DNA from: Nocardioides turkmenicus
GTDB lineage: Bacteria > Actinomycetota > Actinomycetes > Propionibacteriales > Nocardioidaceae
Reading direction: 5' to 3'
Assembly: GCF_011045035.1 (NCBI RefSeq)
Contig: NZ_JAALAA010000007.1
Span: 124,001 to 188,000 of the forward strand
DNA length: 64,000 nt
Below, one piece after another: positions 52,240 to 60,032 of the stretch; the first letter of the stretch is position 1; the number at the start of each line of letters is the position of its first letter. The translations under genes and the position numbers were made by a program. The notes beneath the pieces are model-generated. The model made no database searches and was not told the origin of the DNA. It saw nothing but the letters and a program-made list of their open reading frames with translations.

Positions 52240-52656
52240 ATGACCGAGATCCAGATCGTCGAGCAGTTCCTGGCCGCGCTCGAGACAGGTGAGGTCGACG
52301 CGGCGCTGGCGCTGTGCGCCGACGACGTGACCTATCAGAACGTGCCTCTTCCGCCGGCGCGCGGGCTGTCCGAGGTCGGGCACCAGCTGCGGATCATGGG
52401 GAAGTACACCACCGGCTTCGAGGTCAGGATGATCAACATCGCGGCCAACGGCCCGGTGGTGCTCACCGAGCGCATCGACGTGCTCAGCCGCGGCTCGGTC
52501 TCCGCCGAGTTCTGGGTCTGCGGCACCTTCGAGGTACGCGACGGCAAGATCGTGCTCTGGCGCGACTACTTCGACTGGACCACGTTCGTCGCGGCCGGCA
52601 TCAAGGGCGTCGGCCAGGCCGCTTTCGGCGCGATCCGGAAGGCCGTCGGGCGCTGA
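52240..52656 (+). CDS. Limonene-1,2-epoxide hydrolase-like (SnoaL/NTF2 fold) protein
   Basis: 138 residues of the LEH branch of the NTF2 fold. The Arg-x-Asp pair in LTERIDVL and the late Asp in LWRDYFDW correspond to the Asp-Arg-Asp triad of limonene epoxide hydrolase and mycobacterial EphG. It thus probably hydrolyses a lipid or terpenoid epoxide. ATG 52240. Only 19 bp separate it from the FkbM gene, so they may share a transcript. Confidence 0.82.
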   Translation: MTEIQIVEQFLAALETGEVDAALALCADDVTYQNVPLPPARGLSEVGHQLRIMGKYTTGFEVRMINIAANGPVVLTERIDVLSRGSVSAEFWVCGTFEVRDGKIVLWRDYFDWTTFVAAGIKGVGQAAFGAIRKAVGR

Positions 52657-52696
52657 GCCGTTGTGCGCACCGCACGAGGTGCGTCGTGCGCTGTTC

Positions 52697-52712
52697 TTGT
52701 GACGCGAGTCAC
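52697..52712. promoter_or_regulatory. CRP-like palindrome upstream of secreted hydrolase
   Basis: TGTGACGCGAGTCACA contains TGTGAC (52697-52702) and GTCACA (52707-52712), perfect 6-bp arms around a GCGA spacer, 24 bp before the start at 52736. The TGTGA half-sites fit the cAMP receptor protein family, though the standard 6-bp spacing between TGTGA and TCACA is kept here too. Confidence 0.6.
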
Positions 52713-52735
52713 AGGCGAGCCCTACGCTCGGGGAC

Positions 52736-54061
52736 ATGCCTCGTGCGTCAGCCGCTCTCCTCGCCCTGCTTCTGACCGCCTCCGCCCTGGTCGCCTCGAC
52801 CGGCCCGGCGCTCGCCGACCCCGAGCCACCCGGTGACCAGCCGCTTCCGGGCTACACGATCAGCAACCCTCCGGTGGCGCCGATCGTCGTCGGGGGCGAG
52901 CAGACCACGGTGCGTCAGGGCGTGCACGAGCACGCTGCGTACATCCTCGAGGTGCCGGCGAACTGGAACGGCGAGCTCGTGATGTGGGCCCACGGCTACC
53001 GCGGGCTCAGCTACACGCTGACACCCGAGACACCCGGGTTCGGCCTGCGGCGTACGTTCCTGGAGCAGGGCTACGCCTGGGCGGCGTCGAGCTACTCGAC
53101 CAACGGCTACGACGTGGGCGCGGGGGTGCGCTCGACACGGGATCTGGCGACGTACGCCTCGGAGCTGCTGCCCCGCCGGGCGACCCGCACCTACGTGACC
53201 GGGGTGTCGATGGGCGGGCACGTGATCGGGCGCTCGCTGGAGCAGTATCCGGGCTTCTACGACGGTGCGATGCCGATGTGTGGGCAGCTGGGGGACGTGG
53301 AGCTCTTCGACTTCTTCGTCGACTACAACCTCGGCGCCCAGGCGCTCGCCGGGCATGACGCCTACCCCTACGACGAGGACTATCAGAGCGTCGACGTCCC
53401 GGTGATCAAGGAGCGGCTCGGGCTCAACGGCACGCTGACCCCGGAGGGCGAGCAGCTGCGCGCGATGACCATCGAGCGCAGCGGTGGCCCGCGGCCGGGC
53501 GCCGCCGCGGCCTTCGGGCAGTGGAAGGACTTCCTGTTCACGCTGCCCTCGGTCGACGACGGCGGCACGCTGGCCTTCAACATCGCCCGGGTCGCGACCA
53601 ACCGGGACACCGTCTACACGCCGAGCTCGCCGGTCGACCTCGACGCCGAGATCGAGCGGATCGACCCCGTCGACCCCGCCGGCCGCTACAGCCACCGGCT
53701 CAACGCACCCTCGCGGATCTCCGGCCGACCCACCGCGCCGGTGATGAGCCTGCACAACCTCGGCGACATGTTCGTGCCGTTCTCGCTGGAGCAGATCTAT
53801 CTGCGGGAGGTGAAGCGTCACCACCGCGACGGCCTGGTCGTGCAGCGGGCGATCCGGTCGGCCGGGCACTGCGAGTTCAGCCCGGCCGAGGCCTCCGCCG
53901 CGTGGGGCGACCTCGTCGACTGGGTGGAGCAGGGCGACCGCCCGGCGGGCGACGACGTGCTAGACCGCGCGGCGGTCGCCGCTCCCGACTATGGCTGCGC
54001 GTTCACCGATCCCGCGGCGTACGGAACGGGGTCGCGTGGTCTCTACGCGCGCTGCCCCTGA
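52736..54061 (+). CDS. Secreted alpha/beta hydrolase
   Basis: 441 residues with a signal peptide (cut near GPALADPE). Oxyanion region WAHGYRG (about 85-90), nucleophile Ser158 in GVSMGGH, Asp in LHNLGDMFVPF, and His in SAGHCEFS form the catalytic set. Similar actinobacterial exported hydrolases are of unknown substrate, perhaps peptides or esters. ATG 52736. A CRP-type palindrome (TGTGACGCGAGTCACA) lies 52697-52712, 24 bp before the start, and could control it. Confidence 0.85.
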   Translation: MPRASAALLALLLTASALVASTGPALADPEPPGDQPLPGYTISNPPVAPIVVGGEQTTVRQGVHEHAAYILEVPANWNGELVMWAHGYRGLSYTLTPETPGFGLRRTFLEQGYAWAASSYSTNGYDVGAGVRSTRDLATYASELLPRRATRTYVTGVSMGGHVIGRSLEQYPGFYDGAMPMCGQLGDVELFDFFVDYNLGAQALAGHDAYPYDEDYQSVDVPVIKERLGLNGTLTPEGEQLRAMTIERSGGPRPGAAAAFGQWKDFLFTLPSVDDGGTLAFNIARVATNRDTVYTPSSPVDLDAEIERIDPVDPAGRYSHRLNAPSRISGRPTAPVMSLHNLGDMFVPFSLEQIYLREVKRHHRDGLVVQRAIRSAGHCEFSPAEASAAWGDLVDWVEQGDRPAGDDVLDRAAVAAPDYGCAFTDPAAYGTGSRGLYARCP

Positions 54062-54078
54062 CCGACGTCCGGCCGAGA

Positions 54079-54660
54079 TCAGCGGACGACGTCGTAGACG
54101 AGCTTGAGGATGCCGTTGGCGTAGGTCTCCGAATCGACCAGCTTCAGCATCTGCTTGTCCTTGTCGGTGTCGCTCCACATCGACTTCCCGGCACCGAGGA
54201 CGACGGGGAAGACGAGCAGGTGGTAGCGGTCGATCAGGCCGGCGTCGGAGAGGTTGCGGGCGAGCTCGGCGCTGCCCGCGATCAGGATCGGGCCGCCGTC
54301 GCCCTGCTTGAGCTCCGCGACCTCGTCCAGCGACCTCAGGATGGTCTGCGGACCCCAGCCCTCGACCAGGGCGTCGTCGCCGAGCGAGGTCGAGACGACG
54401 TACTTCGGGATCTCCTTCACGACCGCGAAGTCCTCGATGTCGGGCCAGATCGGGGCGAAGGCCTCGTAGCTGCGGCGACCGAACATCATCGCGCCGGCCT
54501 CCTCCATCTCGCTGCCCTTGATCGCGTAGGCCTCGGGCAGGAACTCGATGTCCTGGAACGTCCAGCCGCCGCTGCGGTGCTGCTCGGACGGGATGCCGCC
54601 GCCAGGGGAGTCGACGACCCCGTCGAGGGACACGAACGCGGAGTAGATGAGAGTGCGCAT
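54079..54660 (-). CDS. Dihydrofolate reductase-like (RibD C-terminal fold) protein
   Basis: 193 residues: MRTLIYSAFVSLDGVVDSP, MMFGRRSYEAFAPIWP, PKYVVSTSLGD, GPILIAGSAELARNL and LLVFPVVLGAGKSMW are the blocks of the YyaP/YwjB-type RibD C-terminal family. These are NADPH-binding proteins of uncertain substrate, distinct from FolA. ATG 54660. It is divergent from the nitronate monooxygenase gene. Confidence 0.9.
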   Translation of the reverse strand: MRTLIYSAFVSLDGVVDSPGGGIPSEQHRSGGWTFQDIEFLPEAYAIKGSEMEEAGAMMFGRRSYEAFAPIWPDIEDFAVVKEIPKYVVSTSLGDDALVEGWGPQTILRSLDEVAELKQGDGGPILIAGSAELARNLSDAGLIDRYHLLVFPVVLGAGKSMWSDTDKDKQMLKLVDSETYANGILKLVYDVVR

Positions 54661-54723
54661 GCGCCTGATCCTGCCGCGCGGGCTCGGACGCCGCCAGAGA
54701 TTTCGGGGCGCTACCGTGAATGC

Positions 54724-55797
54724 ATGACGGCTCGACGACGTGCCCAGGAGTTCTGCGAGGCGTACGGCCTCTCCATGCCGATCCTTCAGGCGCCGATGGC
54801 GGGTGCTTGTCCGCCCGCGGCGGCGGCCGCGGTGGCCGACGCGGGCGGGATGGGGGCGGCGGGGGTGGTGCTCGACTCGCCGTCGCGGATCGCGGAGTGG
54901 GTGGACGAGTTCCGCTCGATGTCGGCCGGTCCGTTCCAGCTGAACGTCTGGATCCCCGACCCGCTCGACGACGATCCGGCCAAGGTGTCGGCCGCCGAGG
55001 AGTTCCTCAACAGGTTCGGTACGCCGGGTCCCGAGCAGCCGCCGGCGCCGTCGTTCGAGGAGCAGTGCGAGGCGATGCTCGCCGCCCGGCCGACGGTCGT
55101 CTCTTCGATCATGGGGCTCTTCTCGCCGGACTATGTCGACCGGCTGCACGCGGCCGGGATCGCCTGGTTCGCGTGCGCGACGACCCTGGCCGAGGCACGG
55201 GCCGCCCAGGAGGCCGGTGCCGACGCCATCGTCGCCCAGGGGCTCGAGGCCGGCGGGCATCGCGGCGTCTTCGCGGCGGAGACGGCGGAGCGTACGGCGG
55301 TCGGGCTGTTCGCGCTGCTGCCACACATCGTCGACGGGGTGGACGTGCCCGTCATCGCCACCGGCGGGATCGCCGACGGGCGTGGTGTCGCCGCGGCGCT
55401 GACCCTCGGCGCGAGCGCCGTGCAGGTCGGCAGCGCGCTGCTGCGGTCGCCGGAGACCGGGATCGCCGAGGCGTGGGCGGCGTCGCTGGACGGGCTCGAG
55501 CCGGAGGACACGGTCGCGACGCGGGCCTACTCAGGCCGCCTCGGCCGCGCTGCCCCGACGCCCTACGTGCGTTCCTGGCAGGCCCCGGACGCGCCCTCGC
55601 CCGCGCCCTACCCGCACCAGCGCCGACTGGTCGGCAGGTGGCGCAAGGGCACGCCCGACGCGGCCGCGGCGGTGGCCCTGGACCGCGCCAACCACTGGGC
55701 CGGCCAGGCCGCCGGCCGCGCCGTCGCCGAGCCCGCGGCCGACATCGTCACCCGGATGTGGAGCGAGGCCCGGAGTCTCCTTCCCGATGCGGAGTAG
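54724..55797 (+). CDS. Nitronate monooxygenase (2-nitropropane dioxygenase family)
   Basis: 357 residues of the FMN-binding TIM barrel: PILQAPMAG at strand 1, QGLEAGGHRGVF with the class I catalytic His, VPVIATGGIADGRGVAAALTLGASAVQVGSALL (phosphate loop). It oxidises nitronates such as propionate-3-nitronate. ATG 54724. The long C-terminal tail with many Ala/Arg is an extension. 23 bp later comes a DinB gene on the same strand. Confidence 0.9.
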   Translation: MTARRRAQEFCEAYGLSMPILQAPMAGACPPAAAAAVADAGGMGAAGVVLDSPSRIAEWVDEFRSMSAGPFQLNVWIPDPLDDDPAKVSAAEEFLNRFGTPGPEQPPAPSFEEQCEAMLAARPTVVSSIMGLFSPDYVDRLHAAGIAWFACATTLAEARAAQEAGADAIVAQGLEAGGHRGVFAAETAERTAVGLFALLPHIVDGVDVPVIATGGIADGRGVAAALTLGASAVQVGSALLRSPETGIAEAWAASLDGLEPEDTVATRAYSGRLGRAAPTPYVRSWQAPDAPSPAPYPHQRRLVGRWRKGTPDAAAAVALDRANHWAGQAAGRAVAEPAADIVTRMWSEARSLLPDAE

Positions 55798-55820
55798 GTC
55801 GGCGGTGTAGAACGGAAGGC

Positions 55821-56339
55821 ATGAGCCCAACCTGTTCCCAGCGCCTGCTCGCGGACGGCTTCGGCCGGATCGCGGAGAACCTCCCCGCGATCGTCGACGG
55901 CCTCTCGGTCGACGACCTGCTGTGGCGGCCGTACGACAGGGCCAACTCGATCGCCTGGACCCTGTGGCACATCGGCCGGATGGAGGACGCCCAGATCGCG
56001 CCGCTCGCCGGCACCGACGAGGTGTGGGCACGGGACGGCTGGGTGGAGAGGTTCGGTCTGCCCTATCGACCGCGTGCGATGGGATACGGGCAGACCGCCG
56101 AGGAGGTCGGCGCGTTCCGGCTCGAGGACCCGACGCTGCTGACCGGCTACTACGAGGCCGTCCACGCGGCCACCCTCGACCTGGTCGAGTCGCTGAGCGA
56201 GGAGGACCTCGCCCGCGTCATCGACGAGCGCTGGGACCCGCCGGTCACCACCGCCGTACGCCTGGTCAGCATCGTCGACGACGCCGCCCAGCACATCGGC
56301 CAGGCGGCGTACGTCAAGGGGCTGCTGGGTCTCCGCTAG
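55821..56339 (+). CDS. DinB-family (DUF664) protein
   Basis: 172 residues, a four-helix DinB fold. The metal-site His are in IAWTLWHIGRMEDAQIAPL and DDAAQHIGQAAYVKGLL; the middle FRLEDPTLLTGYYEAVHAATLDLVESL fits the mycothiol-maleylpyruvate isomerase/DUF664 group. This is the second DinB gene of the window. ATG 55821 follows GGAAGG. The stop overlaps that of the convergent gene by 4 bp. Confidence 0.85.
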   Translation: MSPTCSQRLLADGFGRIAENLPAIVDGLSVDDLLWRPYDRANSIAWTLWHIGRMEDAQIAPLAGTDEVWARDGWVERFGLPYRPRAMGYGQTAEEVGAFRLEDPTLLTGYYEAVHAATLDLVESLSEEDLARVIDERWDPPVTTAVRLVSIVDDAAQHIGQAAYVKGLLGLR

Positions 56340-56989
56340 AGCACCGCGGCGATGGCCTCGTCGACCGAGAGGTCGCCGGAGACCAGCTCCCACTGCTTGC
56401 CGACGGTGGCAGGGTCGTCGATCACCGCCGCGATGACCGCGGCCACGTCGGCGCGCGGGATCGTGTCGCGCTCGAGCTTCGGCGCCAGCTTCACCCGCCC
56501 GGTCGCGGGCTCGTCGGTGAGGCCGCCGGGACGCAGAATGGTCCACTCGAGGTCGCTGTCGCGCAGGGCGATGTCGGCGTCGCGCTTGGCCTCGACGTAG
56601 GCCGTCCAGACCTCGCCGGCGTCGGCCGGGACCGGCTCGTCGACGCTGATCGCCGAGACCTGCACGAAGCGCTTGATACCGGCCGCCTCGGCGCCCGCGA
56701 TCGACTTGGTCGCCCCCTCCAGGTCGACGGTGCGCTTGCGTTCCTTGTTGCCGTCGGGGCCGCCGCCGGCGGTGAAGACCACCGCGTCGCAGCCGGCGAA
56801 GGCGGCGGCGAACGCATCGGCGTCCTGGTTCTCGATGTCGAGCAGGCCGACCTCGGCCCCGAGGCCTTCGAGCTCTGCTCGGTAGCTCTCGCTGCGTACG
56901 AGCGCGAGCGGGATGTGGCCCGCGGCGGCGAGGATGGGATGGAGGTGCAGGGCGACCTTGCCGTGGCCGCCGACGATGGCGATGCGCAT
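56336..56989 (-). CDS. NAD(P)H-binding atypical SDR (NmrA-like)
   Basis: 217 residues: MRIAIVGGHGKVALHLHPIL (GxxGxxG-like) and LLDIENQDADAFAAAFAGCDAVVFTAG, then VDLEGATKSIAGAEAAGIKRFVQVSA and WTILRPGGLTDEPATGRV. This is the YtfG/YwnB-like group of atypical SDRs, often flavin or quinone reductases or biliverdin reductase-like. There is no YxxxK dyad (AYVEAKRDAD has only Y-x3-K). ATG 56989. Confidence 0.88.
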   Translation of the reverse strand: MRIAIVGGHGKVALHLHPILAAAGHIPLALVRSESYRAELEGLGAEVGLLDIENQDADAFAAAFAGCDAVVFTAGGGPDGNKERKRTVDLEGATKSIAGAEAAGIKRFVQVSAISVDEPVPADAGEVWTAYVEAKRDADIALRDSDLEWTILRPGGLTDEPATGRVKLAPKLERDTIPRADVAAVIAAVIDDPATVGKQWELVSGDLSVDEAIAAVL

Positions 56990-57088
56990 GTCCTCACCCT
57001 AGGCACACGAGCCCACTGACATTTGTCACCGCCTGGTCCGGACGATCACCTCTGCCGGCCGACCCGCTGCGGGCGCGAGTCTGGAGAC

Positions 57089-57107
57089 ACCACCCAGGGT
57101 GGGTGGT
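57089..57107. promoter_or_regulatory. ACCACCCA-GGG-TGGGTGGT palindrome
   Basis: A perfect 8-bp dyad lies 16 bp before the start of the small membrane protein and its kinase/regulator operon. It may be the binding site for the regulator encoded at 58612 or another repressor. Confidence 0.5.
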
Positions 57108-57123
57108 GGAGACGGAGACTCGC

Positions 57124-57531
57124 ATGACAACCATGGCGAACGAGGTCCAGCAGCGGACCCGGGTCGGGTGGCCACGGATCGTAGGGACGGCTTCGGCCGC
57201 AGCGGTGGCGGCGACGGTCGTCTGGCTGCTGTGGAGCGCGGCCGGAGGCGTGGACCTCGAGGTGAAGTCGGGGGAGGGGGCGCAGAGGATCGGGATCGGC
57301 GCGGTCATCATCAGCAGCCTGGTGATCGGGCTTGCCGGTGGCGCGCTGCTGCGGTGGTGGCAGGGCCGCTCCGAGAGAGGGACCAGGCGATGGACGGTGC
57401 TCGCCGTCGGGATCGCCGTGGTCTCCCTGATCACGCCGACCAGCGCACTCACCGTGGCCGCCGGACTCGGGCTGGTGAGTCTGCACGGCGTCGTAGCCGT
57501 TGTGGTCATCACCGGTCTGCGGCGACGGTAA
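57124..57531 (+). CDS. DUF6069-like four-helix membrane protein
   Basis: 135 residues with four hydrophobic segments (about 18-35, 55-75, 87-105 and 112-130). The pattern resembles actinobacterial DUF6069 proteins of unknown role. ATG 57124 follows GACGGAGA. The kinase gene starts 2 bp after its stop, so this is probably the first gene of a three-gene operon with the DesKR-like pair. Confidence 0.72.
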   Translation: MTTMANEVQQRTRVGWPRIVGTASAAAVAATVVWLLWSAAGGVDLEVKSGEGAQRIGIGAVIISSLVIGLAGGALLRWWQGRSERGTRRWTVLAVGIAVVSLITPTSALTVAAGLGLVSLHGVVAVVVITGLRRR

Positions 57532-57532
57532 A

Positions 57533-58615
57533 GTGACGAGCGTGTCCGGCCTGAAGTGTCACCTTCAGCGCCACGGCGTGGTGCTGGTCTGGCTGCCGGT
57601 GCTGCTGCTCTTCCCGCTGCTCAACCTCTCCGGCGACGTGTTGCCTGCCATGGGCCAGATCGTCCTGGTGCTGGCCATCGGCGCGGCCGCGGCCGCCCTC
57701 GTGGTGACCGGCCGCGTCCCCGTCCTGCTGCCGGTCCTGGTCGTGCTGATCGTGCTGGCCGCGCTGCAGGGCGAGGGCTGGCAGACGGTGTGGGGAGTGC
57801 TGGCCATCGTCGCGCCGGCGGTGCTGCGCGGATGGCGCCTGCTGGTCGCGATCGCCGCGGCCACGGTCGGCGTCACGGTCTCGATCGCGGTGATCGAGGG
57901 CGTGGGCGACACCTATCTGCTCAGCGTTGGCGGCACGCTCCTCAGCGGCGTCACCACCACCTCCTTCCTGCGCCTGATCGAGGCGGTCGAGCAGCTCCGC
58001 CGCACCAGGGAGGAGCTGGCCCGCGTGGCCGTCGCCGAGGAGCGCGCTCGGATGTCCCGCGACCTCCACGACCTGCTCGGCCACACGTTGAGCGTGATGG
58101 TCGTCAAGGCTGAGGCCGTACGCCGTCTGGCGGCTCGTGACCCCGAGGCGGCCGCCGCGCACGCGGCCGACATCGAGGAGGTCGGGAGGGCGGCCCTGGC
58201 CGACGTCCGGGTCGCCGTCGACCAGATGAAGACGCTCTCGCTGGCCGACGAGCTCGACGGCGCTCGCCGTGCCCTCGACGCCGCCGGGATCCGTACGTCG
58301 GTGACCGTTGCTCCACCCGAGGTGCCTGACATCGCCGGCCAGGCGCTCGCCTGGGTCGTGCGCGAGGGCGCCACGAACGTGCTGCGTCACTCCGGAGCCG
58401 CCACGTGCCGTTTCGAGCTCACCGAGGGCGGCGGCGAGTTCCGGCTGGCCGTGGTCGACGACGGGGGCGGCGGTCCGGTGGGAGCGAGCGGGGCCGGGGA
58501 GAGGTCCGGCGGGCTCGAGGGGCTGCGGCAGCGGTTGCTCGCTGTCGACGGTCGACTCGACGTACAGCCTGGTGAGGACGGGTTCAGGCTCGAGGCACGG
58601 GTGCCGGCGTCGTGA
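57533..58615 (+). CDS. DesK-like sensor histidine kinase
   Basis: 360 residues: about five membrane segments (15-140), HisKA_3 with His179 (RARMSRDLHDLLGHTLSVMVVKAEAV), then HATPase_c with WVVREGATNVLRHSGA and VDDGGGGP and GGLEGLRQRLLAVDGRL. In B. subtilis such kinases sense membrane state. GTG 57533 is used; GTG 57542 is equally likely. It overlaps the regulator gene by 4 bp. Confidence 0.92.
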   Translation: MTSVSGLKCHLQRHGVVLVWLPVLLLFPLLNLSGDVLPAMGQIVLVLAIGAAAAALVVTGRVPVLLPVLVVLIVLAALQGEGWQTVWGVLAIVAPAVLRGWRLLVAIAAATVGVTVSIAVIEGVGDTYLLSVGGTLLSGVTTTSFLRLIEAVEQLRRTREELARVAVAEERARMSRDLHDLLGHTLSVMVVKAEAVRRLAARDPEAAAAHAADIEEVGRAALADVRVAVDQMKTLSLADELDGARRALDAAGIRTSVTVAPPEVPDIAGQALAWVVREGATNVLRHSGAATCRFELTEGGGEFRLAVVDDGGGGPVGASGAGERSGGLEGLRQRLLAVDGRLDVQPGEDGFRLEARVPAS

Positions 58616-59220
58616 TCCGGATCCTGCTCGCCGAGGATCAGGCGATGATGCGCGGCGCGCTCGCCGTGCTGCTCGGGCTCGAGGACGACCTCGAGGTGGT
58701 CGCCCAGGTGGGGGCCGGCACCGACATCGTGCCGGCGGCGCTCGAGACGCACCCCGACGTGGCGCTGCTCGACATCGAGCTGCCGGGCATCAGCGGGCTC
58801 CAGGCCGCGCGGGAGCTGGCCGAGCGGCTCCCGGGGTGCAAGGTGATGATCTTGACGACGTTCTCGCGGCCCGGCTACGTGCGCGAGGCGATGGCTGCGG
58901 GCGCGGCCGGCTTCCTGGTGAAGGACGGGCCGGTCGAGGAGCTAGCCGACGCGATCCGCCGGGTGCTGCGCGGCGAGACGGTCCTCGACCCCGACCTGGC
59001 CGCGGCGACCCTGCGAGCGGCGCCGAACCCGCTGACCGCCCGTGAGCGCGACGTGCTGGCGGCTTCCGAGGACGGGTCGAGCATCGCCGACATCGCCGGA
59101 AGGCTCTTCCTCTCGCCGAGCACCGTTCGCAACTACCTCTCGGCTGCGATCGGCAAGACCGGCAGCCGCAACAAGACCGAGGCCGCCCTCGCGGCTCGCC
59201 GCAACGGCTGGCTGGGCTGA
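58612..59220 (+). CDS. DesR-like NarL-family response regulator
   Basis: 202 residues: receiver domain (acidic Glu8-Asp9; phospho-acceptor Asp54 in VALLDIELPG; Thr in ILTTFSRPGY; Lys in FLVKDGP) and LuxR-type helix-turn-helix (LTARERDVLAASEDGSSIADIAGRLFLSPSTVRNYLSAAIGKTG). GTG 58612 overlaps the kinase stop (GTGA). Probably controls the membrane-protein operon or a lipid/efflux target. Confidence 0.93.
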   Translation: MIRILLAEDQAMMRGALAVLLGLEDDLEVVAQVGAGTDIVPAALETHPDVALLDIELPGISGLQAARELAERLPGCKVMILTTFSRPGYVREAMAAGAAGFLVKDGPVEELADAIRRVLRGETVLDPDLAAATLRAAPNPLTARERDVLAASEDGSSIADIAGRLFLSPSTVRNYLSAAIGKTGSRNKTEAALAARRNGWLG

Positions 59221-59294
59221 TCTCGTCGGGCTGATCTCTCCTGGGGGCTCGTTCTGTCTTGCCATCCCTGGAGCAGGGGGATGCTCATCGCGGG

Positions 59295-59402
59295 GTGAAC
59301 GAAAATTCATTCACGCCGGCTAGACGAATAAAGATTCGTTCACCCGGCGACGGGTGAATGAACGTTCGTTCGCGCCGCGGCGGCAAACGAATTTTCCTTC
59401 AC
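59295..59402. repeat. Four regularly spaced palindromes between convergent genes
   Basis: Four sites of the form GTGAAYGAA-NN-TTCRTTCAC lie at 59295-59314, 59320-59343 (left arm degenerate, 6-bp spacer), 59354-59373 and 59383-59402. Their centres are about 27, 32 and 29 bp apart. They are AT-rich, and GC-rich linkers (GCCGGC, CCCGGCGACGGG, GCGCCGCGG) separate them. The block lies between the 3' ends of the DesR-like and MarR genes, where no promoter is expected. Confidence 0.75.
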
Positions 59403-59430
59403 CTCCGCGCGAGCTCGCCCCGGAGCGGCC

Positions 59431-59892
59431 CTAGCCAGTGGCGATCGGGGCTGGCGCCAGCGACCCGAGCGCGTGCACGAGCGGCGCGAGCTCGGGGATC
59501 TCGGCGGCCTCGTCCAGTGCCGTACGCAGCACCTCGTCGTGTAGCGGACGGGCCTTGTTCAGCAGCGCCCGTCCCGCGGGCGTGAGCTCGGTGTAGATCC
59601 CGCGGCGGTCGTCGGCACACAGGATCCGGGTGAGGAGGTTGCGGTTCTCCAGGCGCGTGACCAGGCGGGTCGTGGCCGATGCGGAGAGCGCCGCGGCGCG
59701 GGCGAGCTGCTGCATGCGCATGTGCCAGCCGTCCTGCCGGCTGAGCGCGTCGAGGACGGTGAACTCGACGACCGACAGCCCGTGCTCCCGCTGCAGCGCC
59801 TTCTCCAGCGCGGCCTCGATCAGTCCGTGCACTGCGGCCAGCGTGCGCCAGCCCTGAGCGCGGATCTCGACGGCGTCATCAGCGATTCCCAT
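59431..59892 (-). CDS. MarR-family regulator of adjacent MFS exporter
   Basis: 153 residues with the MarR winged helix (MRMQQLARAAALSASATTRLVTRLENRNLLTRILCADDRRGIYTELTPAGRALL). ATG 59892 has GGAGG upstream. It is divergent from an MFS exporter, sharing a 140-bp control region with direct repeats. It is the likely repressor of that exporter and the aldo/keto reductase behind it. Confidence 0.92.
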   Translation of the reverse strand: MGIADDAVEIRAQGWRTLAAVHGLIEAALEKALQREHGLSVVEFTVLDALSRQDGWHMRMQQLARAAALSASATTRLVTRLENRNLLTRILCADDRRGIYTELTPAGRALLNKARPLHDEVLRTALDEAAEIPELAPLVHALGSLAPAPIATG

Positions 59893-59947
59893 GGGTCCTC
59901 CTTCGTGGACACCTCCAGCATACCCGATTTGCGCGGATAGTGCGCGC

Positions 59948-59979
59948 GTGCAACTATAAATACGACGCGTGTGCAACTA
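59948..59979. promoter_or_regulatory. Direct repeats GTGCAACTA in MarR/MFS control region
   Basis: GTGCAACTA occurs at 59948-59956 and 59971-59979, 23 bp apart, with TATAAAT just inside the first copy as a possible -10. The flanks (GATAGTGCGCGC and GCGCACGCCGACTATC) form a wider inverted repeat. This is the likely MarR binding region. Confidence 0.5.
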
Positions 59980-60032
59980 CTGCGCACGCCGACTATCGAC
60001 AGACGCAACCCGTCCACGTTCAGGAGTCATCC

